Source: Candidatus Schekmanbacteria bacterium
Lineage (GTDB): Bacteria > CSSED10-310 > JACPHN01
Length of the DNA stretch: 41,200 nucleotides
Assembly (NCBI GenBank): GCA_016188575.1
Contig: JACPHN010000222.1
Span: 1 to 41,200, forward strand
Direction of reading: 5' to 3'
The notes under the pieces are model-generated. The model made no database searches. It was not told the origin of the DNA and was given only the letters and a program-made list of their open reading frames with translations. Shown piece by piece: positions 32,800-40,809 of this stretch (position 1 is its first letter; each line of letters opens with the position of its first letter). Both the position numbers and the translations under genes were made by a program.

Positions 32800-35208
32800 C
32801 TATCGTCCCGACCCGTGATGATGTCCGGACAGCGAACGCCCGGCGCGTTCCGTGGCCGGCGAAATGGCGTAGCAAACGGGGGCGTCAACTGCAAGCAGCG
32901 TCTTGCTCCGGGTGCGCGCAAACCGCGCATCGATGGCGAGCAGCCCCGCGGGCTCGCCCTTGCGGAGGCGAATCCAGAACACCTGGCCATGGAGCTGTAG
33001 ATCGTCCAGCGCCATGGCTTCGCCGGCCGGCGAGAAAACGATGAGGTCCTCCACCGCCTCGTCCCAGGTCAGACGGAGGCCGACGGCGCCGCCGTCGGTG
33101 AGAGCGATTGGCGCCGCGGCCCGCCACGGACCCCTGAGCGCGCCCGCGGCATCTCGCTCGAGGGGCGTCAACACCGAGATCGCCGCCAGCGGCGCCGTGC
33201 CGGCGGCGGTGACGTTCAATACCGGCGCGGGGAGCCGCTTGCCGTACAGCGGCGACTGCCAGCCCTGGACCGGATCGGTGCGGCCAACCACGCTGTCGGC
33301 GCTCGCTGCGTGGGTGGCTACCAGGTCGATCTGCAGACCGGTGTTCTCCAGCTCGGCGCGGGCCTCCAGCACGCCCGCGACCTGACGATCGGCCGGCAGG
33401 CTCAGGTCCGCCTGCGGCGCGAAGTGATAATGCCACGTGTAGGTGTGCTCGCCACTGCCCACGAGCTCGTCGAGCACCACCCAGTAGCACGTCTGCACCG
33501 CCAGCACGCGGCGGCGATGCACGAGGGGGTGCGCGAGCCGACAGTATCCCCGGTGCTCGCCTTCCATATAGCACAACCCCGGCGCCGAAAAACTGCGTAG
33601 CGGACTCGCATCGGCTTTCTGGCGCCACTGGAACGTCCCCCCGGGTAGACTTTGCGGCTCACCGTCGACCTCCACCACGTTGTGGGCTCGGCTCGAGCGA
33701 AAGTAGTCCCTCCACTCCGGAGCGCTGTTGTACACGTAGGTTCCGGGATCGACGAGCAGCTCGCGGCCCGCGGCGAACAGCGTCAGATTCAAGGCATCGG
33801 CATGCCCGTGCCCACCGGCGAGCCAGCCGAGCTCGCCGCAGTCGAAAATGAGCTGCTGGTCGAGCGGGCGCCACCCGGAACGGTGGACGACATATCCGGC
33901 GCTGCGTAGCTCGGCGTCCAGCGAGCTTGGCGGCCGCGCCTCGATGCGGTTGAAGTCGGCGGCCGCCTGTGGGCCCAGAAACCAGAACGTCTCTTCCGCC
34001 AGCTCTCCGGCGAGGAACTTGAAGTCGGGCCGGTCATACAGTACGGCTCCCGTGCACAGCCCGTCCGTGAAGGCGCGGTAGTCGCGGCGCCCGAGCATCA
34101 GCGCGCGGCCGCCATCATCGTCCCCAAGCAGAGGCAGCGAGCCGTCGGGACGCTGCAGGCAGGCGACCACCTCGAGCATCTGCTCCAGATGCGTGGTCAC
34201 GGGCGCCGGAACCTCGATGCCGTTGCGCCGGCACAGCGCGACCGCCTGGATGACGAGGTCGGTCGCGTAGCAGTGGTAATAGCTCGACAGCTCGGCGTGC
34301 ATGCCGTCCTCGAGCACCTGCTGCTCGAGACCATCGAACAGTAGCTGCTCGCCCGTGATTCGCCAGGCCTCGGACGAATCCAGGCTGTCGAACAGGACGC
34401 CGGCCATGAGCAGCGCCGCTCCCTCCCCGAGCACATGCGTATTGGGGCTGAAGTACACCGACGGATAGCGATAGACATGGTCGAGCTGGCTGAACAAGGA
34501 CAACCCGATTCGTTCCGCGGAGCGCTCGGTCAACGTCGGTGACTCGAGGATGAAGGACAGGCTCCACATCCAGGAAATCGCGCGCAAGGCGATCTCGAGC
34601 GAATCGTGCCAGTTGATGCCGAGCCCTAACGGGTTTTGCGACACCCAGCTTTCGAGCTGGTCGACGACCTCGCGCGCATAGCGCTCGCGCCCAGTAATGA
34701 AATATGCCTTCGCCAGCCGCACGAGATGCTGGTGGCGGTTGAGCTCCTGAATACCCTTGACGTCGCCGAAGGTGGGGTCGTCGACGGGATCGTAGTCCGC
34801 CCAAAAACGGCACGGCCAGGGTCTGCCGCTGATTGGATCGCGGTGCCACTGGATGACGGGCCCGAGGTCGACGGTGCCGTAGCCGAGCAGTGCTACCTTG
34901 TGCCCGCACAGCTCGAGCGCCTCGCGCGTCGCCTGGATCGACCAGCGGGGAAACTGCGTCGAGATGACTTCCCGCACCGCGTTGGCCTCCGGCCCCAGCG
35001 GCGAAAAGTAGAAGTGGCGCGAGAGCCGGTCCTTGATGTACTCCTTGAACGGGAGCTCGGTCCGTCTCAGCCACCGCGGCTGTTCGACCCCGAAGTGCAG
35101 GCGAATGCGATCGAGCTCACGCGCCAGACGTTCCGACGAGCGATGTCCGATCTCGCTGAGCTCCATGTTCCCGAGTCGGATGACCTTGTCCAAGACTTTC
35201 GTCGTCAT
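32800..35208 (-). CDS. Heparinase II/III- and alginate-lyase-like protein
   Basis: An 802-residue polysaccharide lyase-type protein. ATG 35208 (MTTKVLDK) is chosen: GAGGGA lies 6 nt upstream and the preceding stop is one base away (TGACATG). The N-terminal alpha/alpha toroid covers about 60-400 (INWHDSLEIALRAISW, FSPNTHVLGEGAAL, AELSSYYHCY). The C-terminal beta part has the heparinase II/III motif GGHGHADALNLTLFAAGREL and VDPGTYVYN. The Asn-His and Tyr pairs expected for lyase chemistry are present. There is no signal peptide, so either export is unconventional or it acts in the cytosol. Such proteins accompany exopolysaccharide operons of the exosortase type and may trim the polymer. Confidence 0.88.
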   Translation of the reverse strand: MTTKVLDKVIRLGNMELSEIGHRSSERLARELDRIRLHFGVEQPRWLRRTELPFKEYIKDRLSRHFYFSPLGPEANAVREVISTQFPRWSIQATREALELCGHKVALLGYGTVDLGPVIQWHRDPISGRPWPCRFWADYDPVDDPTFGDVKGIQELNRHQHLVRLAKAYFITGRERYAREVVDQLESWVSQNPLGLGINWHDSLEIALRAISWMWSLSFILESPTLTERSAERIGLSLFSQLDHVYRYPSVYFSPNTHVLGEGAALLMAGVLFDSLDSSEAWRITGEQLLFDGLEQQVLEDGMHAELSSYYHCYATDLVIQAVALCRRNGIEVPAPVTTHLEQMLEVVACLQRPDGSLPLLGDDDGGRALMLGRRDYRAFTDGLCTGAVLYDRPDFKFLAGELAEETFWFLGPQAAADFNRIEARPPSSLDAELRSAGYVVHRSGWRPLDQQLIFDCGELGWLAGGHGHADALNLTLFAAGRELLVDPGTYVYNSAPEWRDYFRSSRAHNVVEVDGEPQSLPGGTFQWRQKADASPLRSFSAPGLCYMEGEHRGYCRLAHPLVHRRRVLAVQTCYWVVLDELVGSGEHTYTWHYHFAPQADLSLPADRQVAGVLEARAELENTGLQIDLVATHAASADSVVGRTDPVQGWQSPLYGKRLPAPVLNVTAAGTAPLAAISVLTPLERDAAGALRGPWRAAAPIALTDGGAVGLRLTWDEAVEDLIVFSPAGEAMALDDLQLHGQVFWIRLRKGEPAGLLAIDARFARTRSKTLLAVDAPVCYAISPATERAGRSLSGHHHGSGR

Positions 35209-35209
35209 G

Positions 35210-36313
35210 TCAGTCCCTCGCATGTCGAATGCACGGTTTTGGTGTTTTCTCGCCGCGGTCGCGGATCCGGCGGTAGCGATCGAGCCACTGGGCCATTCCG
35301 TCGCCGCTCCCACGCGGTCGATTGGCGCGCCGCCGTTCGCCTGCCGCCCGCGGTGGCGTGGCGAGGAGCGCCAGCAGCTTGGCGCGCAAGTCGTGCAGGT
35401 CACCGGTCCGGAAGGTGATGGTTCCCGGCGGTCGCCGGCCGGCGTCGCTGGCCAGCACGGGAACCCCCAGCTCGAGGGCCTCGCGCACGGATAGCGAATC
35501 GCCGTCGGCCAACGTCGGCCTGAGAAAAGCGTCCGCGTTTGCGATGACCTGGAGACACACGCGGTGTGAGACATCGCCGGCCAGCAGGACGGCGTTCTCC
35601 AGCCCGTGCGCGCAGACCAGTTGCCGGGCGGCGGCATCCACGCAGCTTCCCATGGCGATACAACCGAGGCCGGGAAACGTCGCGCGCAGCTCGGCGATGA
35701 CGCGGATCAGGAGATCGAGCCCGTATTCGGGTTGGCGCCCCATCGTGGCGGCGACGATCGGGCGATGGCCGGACATCCAGGCTCGCACCTCGTGCGGAAC
35801 GGCGGCAGGTTGCGACCGATCGGCACCGAGAAAGGCGTACTGCACCTCGAGTCGCGCGGGGTCGGCACCCAGGCGGACCAGGGCCTCGCGAATCGCGTCG
35901 CTGACGCATACGACCCGATCGAAAAGACGGCACGCCACGCGCACCAGCTTGCGCCCAAAGCGACCACGCCGTCCGAGATACTCCGGGGTCAGCCCCGAGT
36001 GAACGCTGAGGACGCTTCCGGCACCCCGCAACGCCGCCCCACCGCAGAGCAGCGCCATCAGCCAGCCCCGGCGGCCGTGCCCGGAAATGTGCGTGTGCAG
36101 GATCCACCCGCCCAGGGTGTGCTTGAGAAGCTGATAGCCGAGCACCGGCAGGCTCCGGAACCGGAGGTACTCGTCGGACTGCGGCGCCGTGCGCTCGAGA
36201 TTGAGAACGCGACAGGGAATGCCGGCCCGGCGCAGACCGGCGGCGAGCGCCGCGACATGAACCGACACGCCGCCGTGCGGAGGTGGGTAGTGACCGGCGA
36301 GTAGCACCTTCAT
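35210..36313 (-). CDS. Glycosyltransferase family 4 enzyme
   Basis: A 367-residue retaining transferase of GT-B fold. ATG 36313 (MKVLLAGHYPPPHGGVSVH) is chosen; the preceding stop is one base away (TGACATG). The N-terminal GG-V motif is typical of GT4. FDRVVCVSDAIREAL and the late DGDSLSVREALELGVPVLAS (E-x7-E region) are visible. The C-terminus is basic (RRIRDRGEKTPKP) and suits membrane contact. It is the second gene of the exopolysaccharide operon. The sugar donor is not readable. Confidence 0.9.
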   Translation of the reverse strand: MKVLLAGHYPPPHGGVSVHVAALAAGLRRAGIPCRVLNLERTAPQSDEYLRFRSLPVLGYQLLKHTLGGWILHTHISGHGRRGWLMALLCGGAALRGAGSVLSVHSGLTPEYLGRRGRFGRKLVRVACRLFDRVVCVSDAIREALVRLGADPARLEVQYAFLGADRSQPAAVPHEVRAWMSGHRPIVAATMGRQPEYGLDLLIRVIAELRATFPGLGCIAMGSCVDAAARQLVCAHGLENAVLLAGDVSHRVCLQVIANADAFLRPTLADGDSLSVREALELGVPVLASDAGRRPPGTITFRTGDLHDLRAKLLALLATPPRAAGERRRANRPRGSGDGMAQWLDRYRRIRDRGEKTPKPCIRHARD

Positions 36314-36314
36314 G

Positions 36315-37499
36315 TCAAGCACTCCCGTGGCCGTGAGCGACTCTGCCGGCAGCGGACAGCAAGTGCTCGTACTGATCCAGAGTGCGGCTGACCATGCGAT
36401 CCACGCTGAACCGTTCGCGGCCCCGTCGCTTGCCGGTGTCTCCCAGGCGGCCCGCGAGCGCGGCGTCGCCAAGCAGGCGGGAGATGCCATCGGCAAGCGC
36501 CTGCGCGCTCCGGTCGGGAACCAGGAGCCCGCTGACCCCGTCGTCGATCACTTCCGGATTGCCGCCGACGCGCGTCGCCACGGTGGGGACGCCGGCGCAC
36601 AGAGACTCGATCAACGTGTTGCTCAGGCCCTCGCTCAGCGAAGGGAGCACGGAAACCTGAACGCTGGCGAGTATTTCCGGAGTATCCCGGCGGAACCCGG
36701 TGAAGGTCACACGGTCGCCCACACCGAGCTGCGCGGCGAGGGCCTCGAGCTCGCGGCGGTATTCCGTCACTTCCGTGCCGTCGGGAAGCTGGGTTCCACT
36801 GCCCACAATCAGGAATCGCGCCGCTGGATGGCTATCGCGCAGCAGAGCCGCCGCCTCGATGAAATACTCGAGGCCCTTGACCCGGTGGAGCCGCGTGATG
36901 GCCGCGACCACGGGTGCGTCGGGCGGCAGGCCGAGCTCACGGCGAACGCGCTGGCAGGGTCGCGGTACGTCGAAGCGCTCGACGGGAATCCCGTTAGGGA
37001 TGACCGCGATCTTCTCGGCGTCGTAGCCTTCGGCGACCAGGCGCTGGCGTCCGGCGTCGGAGTTGACGAAGACGCAGCGGGCGAGCCGGCAGCTCAGCCG
37101 CTGCACGCGGCGCTGGCGCTGGCTCCAGATGTCCCCAATGTCGCGGATGGAGGCGATGGTGACCGGAGCTCCGGCCAGGACGGCGGGGGCGATGGCGAAG
37201 ACGTTTGGGTAGAAACTGACGGCGTGCACGATGGCCGGGCGCATCCGGCGCAGGAAGGCGGTGAAGCGCAGGCGCTCGCGCATCGAAGCGAGGTTTTTCA
37301 GACTGGTGATGGGGAAGACCGTGCAGGGAATGCGTGCGGCTTCCATGTCCGCGAGGAGGGGTCCGACGCGGTGAAAGCAGGCGAGATGGACCTCGACACC
37401 GGCGCGCTGCAACGCCTTCGCCAGAATGGCCGTCTGGTGCTCGCTGCCGCCTACGAAAAAGGAGCTCACGAAAAGCACGACGGGGGTCTTTGCGGGCAT
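36315..37499 (-). CDS. Glycosyltransferase family 4 enzyme
   Basis: A 394-residue transferase that opens the operon. ATG 37499 has AGGAGG 5-6 nt upstream. Family landmarks: SSFFVGGSEHQTAILAKALQ, IVHAVSFYPN, VIPNGIPVERFD and PSLSEGLSNTLIESLCAGVP, which holds the two conserved glutamates. VAAITRLHRVKGLEYFIEAA is the GT4 donor-domain start. It is transcribed from a sigma-54 promoter only about 24 nt from the start codon. It probably adds one of the first sugars, but order and donor are inference. Confidence 0.93.
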   Translation of the reverse strand: MPAKTPVVLFVSSFFVGGSEHQTAILAKALQRAGVEVHLACFHRVGPLLADMEAARIPCTVFPITSLKNLASMRERLRFTAFLRRMRPAIVHAVSFYPNVFAIAPAVLAGAPVTIASIRDIGDIWSQRQRRVQRLSCRLARCVFVNSDAGRQRLVAEGYDAEKIAVIPNGIPVERFDVPRPCQRVRRELGLPPDAPVVAAITRLHRVKGLEYFIEAAALLRDSHPAARFLIVGSGTQLPDGTEVTEYRRELEALAAQLGVGDRVTFTGFRRDTPEILASVQVSVLPSLSEGLSNTLIESLCAGVPTVATRVGGNPEVIDDGVSGLLVPDRSAQALADGISRLLGDAALAGRLGDTGKRRGRERFSVDRMVSRTLDQYEHLLSAAGRVAHGHGSA

Positions 37500-37522
37500 G
37501 ATGGCCTCCTCTGCGGCTCAGG

Positions 37523-37540
37523 AAGCAAGAGTCATGCCAA
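37523..37540 (-). promoter_or_regulatory. Sigma-54 (-24/-12) promoter of the exopolysaccharide operon
   Basis: On the minus strand 37540-37523 reads TTGGCATGACTCTTGCTT. The consensus is TGGCACG-N4-TTGCW. GG and GC are exactly 10 nt apart, and only one core base differs (T for C). Start of transcription would be near 37513, just before the AGGAGG site. Confidence 0.85.
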
Positions 37541-37700
37541 CGTGACCTCGCGTCGAGATTGCCCAGTGGAGCGATCGGGGATGGGCGCGCGGCGGCGCCG
37601 AGCGGAATGGACCTTCCGTCGATGGAACGGCTGTTCCGTTTCCCCCGCCGGTGAACGAGGGAAGGCGGGTGGACTCCGTGATGCTTTTGCCTACCGCCGC

Positions 37701-37729
37701 TGGCAAGGTCGGCGCAACCGGGCTATGCT
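37701..37729 (+). promoter_or_regulatory. Candidate promoter of the CARF-like gene
   Basis: TGGCAA (37701-37706), a 17-nt spacer and TATGCT (37724-37729), 25 nt before ATG 37755. It is weak but well placed. Confidence 0.35.
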
Positions 37730-37754
37730 GTCGGATGGATAGGGCCGACAAGCA

Positions 37755-38582
37755 ATGACGTGCGAACGACTGCTCATCATCCCGGTTGGGACCAGCCTGA
37801 GGGAAAGAGTGCCTCAGCTCGGAGGCGAAAGTCCGACGGCCGGGGCAGTGCTCAATGATGGCGCTCACTATGGGCCGGTCCGGGAAGCGGGGTGCCGGGC
37901 GTTCTTTGGCTTCGCCGACGAAAAGCCGGACGAGGCTGCGCTTGGAGCCGAGCTGGCGAGCCTGCATCCCGCGTTTGCAGGAGTCGAACCGCCCATTCCG
38001 GTGGATCCGAATAGGTACCGCTTCGTCCTGTTGTGCGCGGACACCCGGGGCGCGGTTGCCTGCGGTGAGGTGATCCGGCATGTGCTGCGCTCGTTGGCGC
38101 CGCCGGATCCGAACCGGGTCCGCCTCGTTGCCGTGCCGGATCTGCTGCCGGAGTCGCCGGCCGACTGCCAGCGTGGCATCGCCAACCTCGTGAGGCTGCT
38201 CGGCGCCGTCGGCAATCTGCTGCGCGAGCGGATCTCGGCGGTCCGAGCTGCCGATGCCATGGCCGCAATTCCCGGGCTGCAGGCCGGTGACCTCGCCAGT
38301 TGGCTGAGCGCAGATCCGCCGTGCTCGACCTGGCTGGATCTGTCTGCGGCCTCGCGGCTCTTTCATCCTGCCTACGTTCAGCTTGCGGTGATACACGGGT
38401 TTCGGCTCTTTTACCGCGCGGAGGGCTTCTCGCGGGGGCTCGTGCGCGTCCCGGTGGTGCGCTACGCGGCGGCCGACGGCCGGCTGCTGTCACCGGATTC
38501 GTTTCACGATGGTGCCGAGCTCCGGCAGCAGGGCATGGCGTACCTGCTCGGGTCGCTCGACGCCCTGGTGAGCGGAGTCTGA
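37755..38582 (+). CDS. CARF-like protein (APE2256/TIGR02619 type), defence-linked
   Basis: A 275-residue protein I can only assign by fold pattern. It begins with LLIIPVGTSL, the strand-loop GTS motif of CARF domains that bind cyclic oligoadenylate. A second strand-helix unit, RFVLLCADTRGAVACGEVIR, resembles the LLxxDTxxGxxxA region of the APE2256 family, followed by CQRGIANLVRLL. The later LDLSAASRLFHPAYVQLAV, then GFRLFY, falls where CARF proteins have VDxTGG[RTF]Kx; here GGxK is replaced by AASR. No HEPN or other nuclease domain is seen. It is convergent with BrxHI/BrxD-like genes. There is no CRISPR array in the window. A different Rossmann-like family remains possible. Confidence 0.5.
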   Translation: MTCERLLIIPVGTSLRERVPQLGGESPTAGAVLNDGAHYGPVREAGCRAFFGFADEKPDEAALGAELASLHPAFAGVEPPIPVDPNRYRFVLLCADTRGAVACGEVIRHVLRSLAPPDPNRVRLVAVPDLLPESPADCQRGIANLVRLLGAVGNLLRERISAVRAADAMAAIPGLQAGDLASWLSADPPCSTWLDLSAASRLFHPAYVQLAVIHGFRLFYRAEGFSRGLVRVPVVRYAAADGRLLSPDSFHDGAELRQQGMAYLLGSLDALVSGV

Positions 38583-38588
38583 GCGGGA

Positions 38589-38660
38589 CTGCGAGCTGCG
38601 CGGAAAGCGCGTCACGAAGGCCCCTCACCCCACCTCCCCCCGCGCGCGGGGGGAGGGAAG
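38589..38660. repeat. Palindromic repeat, copy F, overlapping the helicase 3' end
   Basis: CTGCGAGCTGCGCGGAAAGC, then CCTCACCCCACCTCC and a hairpin of CCTCCCCCCGC / GCGGGGGGAGG (about 38633-38657). The helicase stop codon (38612-38614) and its last 14-15 codons lie inside it. Confidence 0.78.
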
Positions 38661-40807
38661 CCAGCGAGTCCGGTCTCCGAGGGGCCAACTGAAAGGCGCG
38701 CTCCTCCGATCTGGATGCCGCCGAGAAATCGCAGCGTACCGGGAAGGTCCAGGAGGCGCTCCGCGAGCAGTCGGTTCTCGGCGTCCGCAGGCAGACAGGG
38801 CTGGAACTTGCTCACCGTTCCTCGAGCCATGCCACGCGCAGCTCCAGTTGCCACCTGCTCCCAATCGTGTCCTGCCAGCGCCTCTACGGCAGCGCGCGCT
38901 GCCGTCAGGACCGCGTCCTTACAGCGGAGGGAAAGATTTCCGGCGGTCCATTTTTTGCCACAGCTCCGCTCGAGCCCGACGGCCAGAAGACGATTCACGC
39001 CTCCCCCCGCAAAGGTGTGCCAGACGATTCCATCGGGCCGCTCCTCAAGGGGCGCGGTGCCAGCCTCGAGGAGCCCCCTGTAGCACTCTCGCAGCTCGGT
39101 TACTTCGAGCACCGACGCGCGGGTTAGCCATCTGCCCTCCCGATCGTCGGAAGAGAGCAGTACCTCCATCATGGCCTGGCACAGGTGTGTGGAAAGCGCA
39201 CCAGGCTGGCCGAGCCAGCTCGGAACCCGCCCGTGTTCTGCCGGCCGAACGTGGAGAATGCCCCTGGACCAGTCGATCTGACCGACCTCCCAGGCACGCC
39301 CGGAAAGTCGAATGCACAACGGCCCTTCAGTGAAATCGTGCATGGCGACAAACATGGCCTGGAGGTATCCCACATCCTCCTTGCCGTGCTGGACTCGCAT
39401 GATGGAAGGGGCAGTGAAAACCGCATACAACTCAAAGAAGCTCCTTTTGCCGTAGAGCTTCTCGCCACGCGCGCCGAGCGACAGCAACCCATCCGCCTCG
39501 TACAGGATCTCGCGGGCGACCATGGTGTCGACCAGCTCCTGGAGATGCTCGCTGCGCACGCTCGAGAAGGGGAACGCAGCATTGACCCAGCCGAAAAGTC
39601 GGTGCCGGGAGATCCCGCCCTCCTGGAGGGTCAACGCGATCACCTGATGGGCGAGCACATGCAACGCCTGTGAAGCGGGGCGTACCTCCTCGACCCAGCC
39701 ACGTTCCGCCAGCCGAACAATCGCCATGGACTGAAGGAGGGATTCGGGGGAGAGACAGAAGAAGGTGCAATTCGCCCGGGCGTTCTCCCGCCGTCCCGTG
39801 CGACCAAGGCGCTGCAGAAACGACGCGACGCTTCCTGGTGCATCCACCTGGATGACCTGATCGAGGTCGCCCACGTCGATGCCGAGCTCCATCGTCGCGG
39901 TGCAGACGATGGCCGTGTTTTGGCCGCAGGCAAACTGCTCCTCGGCCAGCGTCCGATCCGTCCGACTGACCGAGCTGTGGTGGATGAACACCTCGACGCC
40001 CGATCCGCTCAGCGCGTGAGCCACCTGCTCCGCTTTGGATCGACTCTCCACAAAAACGAGGCTCTTCTTGTGCCGCGCAAGCTGTGAGATACCCAGCGCC
40101 GCCGCACCGAGGTCCGCGCAGAAGTCGATGCGAAGGTCGCGCTTGGCGAGTGGCTTCGGTGGGTCCACCAGCAGGAAAGACCGCTGGCTCGAGCCCTGCA
40201 GCCATTCCCCAATGACGTGGGGATTCCCGACCGTCGCGGACAAGCCGATGCGCTGTATGTCCCGATTGCAGAGCTGGGAGAGGCGCTCGAGCAGCGCCGC
40301 GAGATGAGCGCCCCGGTCGTCTCCGGCAAAGGCGTGGACCTCGTCGATCAGCACGGCGGAGAGGTCCTGGAACAGCTCCCGGGTGTCGGTGCGGGCGCTG
40401 ATCATCATCACCTCGAGCGACTCGGGCGTGGTCATCAACACATGGGCCGGAGAAGCGCGGAAGCGCTGCTTTCGGGAGTCGCTGACGTCGCCATGCCACT
40501 TGAAGACCTCGAGCCCCACCATCCGGGCGTAGCTTTGGAGTCGCTCCTCCTGACTGTTCAGGAGGGCGCGAATGGGGCACACATACAGTGCGGCAACCGG
40601 GCGGGGGTTCTCAGTCAGGATTCGGGAGAGAATGGGAAAGATCGCCGCTTCGGTCTTACCCCCGGCCGTCGGCGCCAGCACGACCGCGTTGCAGCCGTCC
40701 AGGACGGCATCGATGGTAAGATCCTGGACCGGACGGAGCGAGCGCCACCCGAGGTCGTGGACAATGGCGTGTTGAAGATGAGGATGGAGCCGCTCGATTC
40801 CGGGTAT
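38612..40807 (-). CDS. brxHI: Lhr-like DEAD/DEAH helicase, BrxHI type
   Basis: A superfamily 2 helicase of about 731 residues. Motifs in order: Q-like region GWRSLRPVQDLTIDAVL, I APTAGGKTE, II DEVH, III LSAT, and in the second RecA domain CTATMELGIDVGD and VI LQRLGRTGRR. A winged-helix/Lhr-type C-terminal half follows. The gene order with a BrxD-like ATPase matches BREX (bacteriophage exclusion) loci of BrxD/BrxHI type; the same pair also occurs with TerB-linked genes. Coding similarity begins at PGIERLHPHLQ right after the BrxD stop, but the codon there is ATA (40807-40805), not ATG. The next usable start, GTG 40681, would cut off the Q region. The last 14-15 residues come from the repeat. 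Confidence 0.82.
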   Translation of the reverse strand: MPGIERLHPHLQHAIVHDLGWRSLRPVQDLTIDAVLDGCNAVVLAPTAGGKTEAAIFPILSRILTENPRPVAALYVCPIRALLNSQEERLQSYARMVGLEVFKWHGDVSDSRKQRFRASPAHVLMTTPESLEVMMISARTDTRELFQDLSAVLIDEVHAFAGDDRGAHLAALLERLSQLCNRDIQRIGLSATVGNPHVIGEWLQGSSQRSFLLVDPPKPLAKRDLRIDFCADLGAAALGISQLARHKKSLVFVESRSKAEQVAHALSGSGVEVFIHHSSVSRTDRTLAEEQFACGQNTAIVCTATMELGIDVGDLDQVIQVDAPGSVASFLQRLGRTGRRENARANCTFFCLSPESLLQSMAIVRLAERGWVEEVRPASQALHVLAHQVIALTLQEGGISRHRLFGWVNAAFPFSSVRSEHLQELVDTMVAREILYEADGLLSLGARGEKLYGKRSFFELYAVFTAPSIMRVQHGKEDVGYLQAMFVAMHDFTEGPLCIRLSGRAWEVGQIDWSRGILHVRPAEHGRVPSWLGQPGALSTHLCQAMMEVLLSSDDREGRWLTRASVLEVTELRECYRGLLEAGTAPLEERPDGIVWHTFAGGGVNRLLAVGLERSCGKKWTAGNLSLRCKDAVLTAARAAVEALAGHDWEQVATGAARGMARGTVSKFQPCLPADAENRLLAERLLDLPGTLRFLGGIQIGGARLSVGPSETGLAGFPPPARGGRWGEGPS

Positions 40808-40809
40808 GG

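Noticed and set aside
30939-33044. Open frame of 701 codons on the plus strand
   Set aside because: It is antisense to the amidotransferase gene and is explained by high GC at codon ends.
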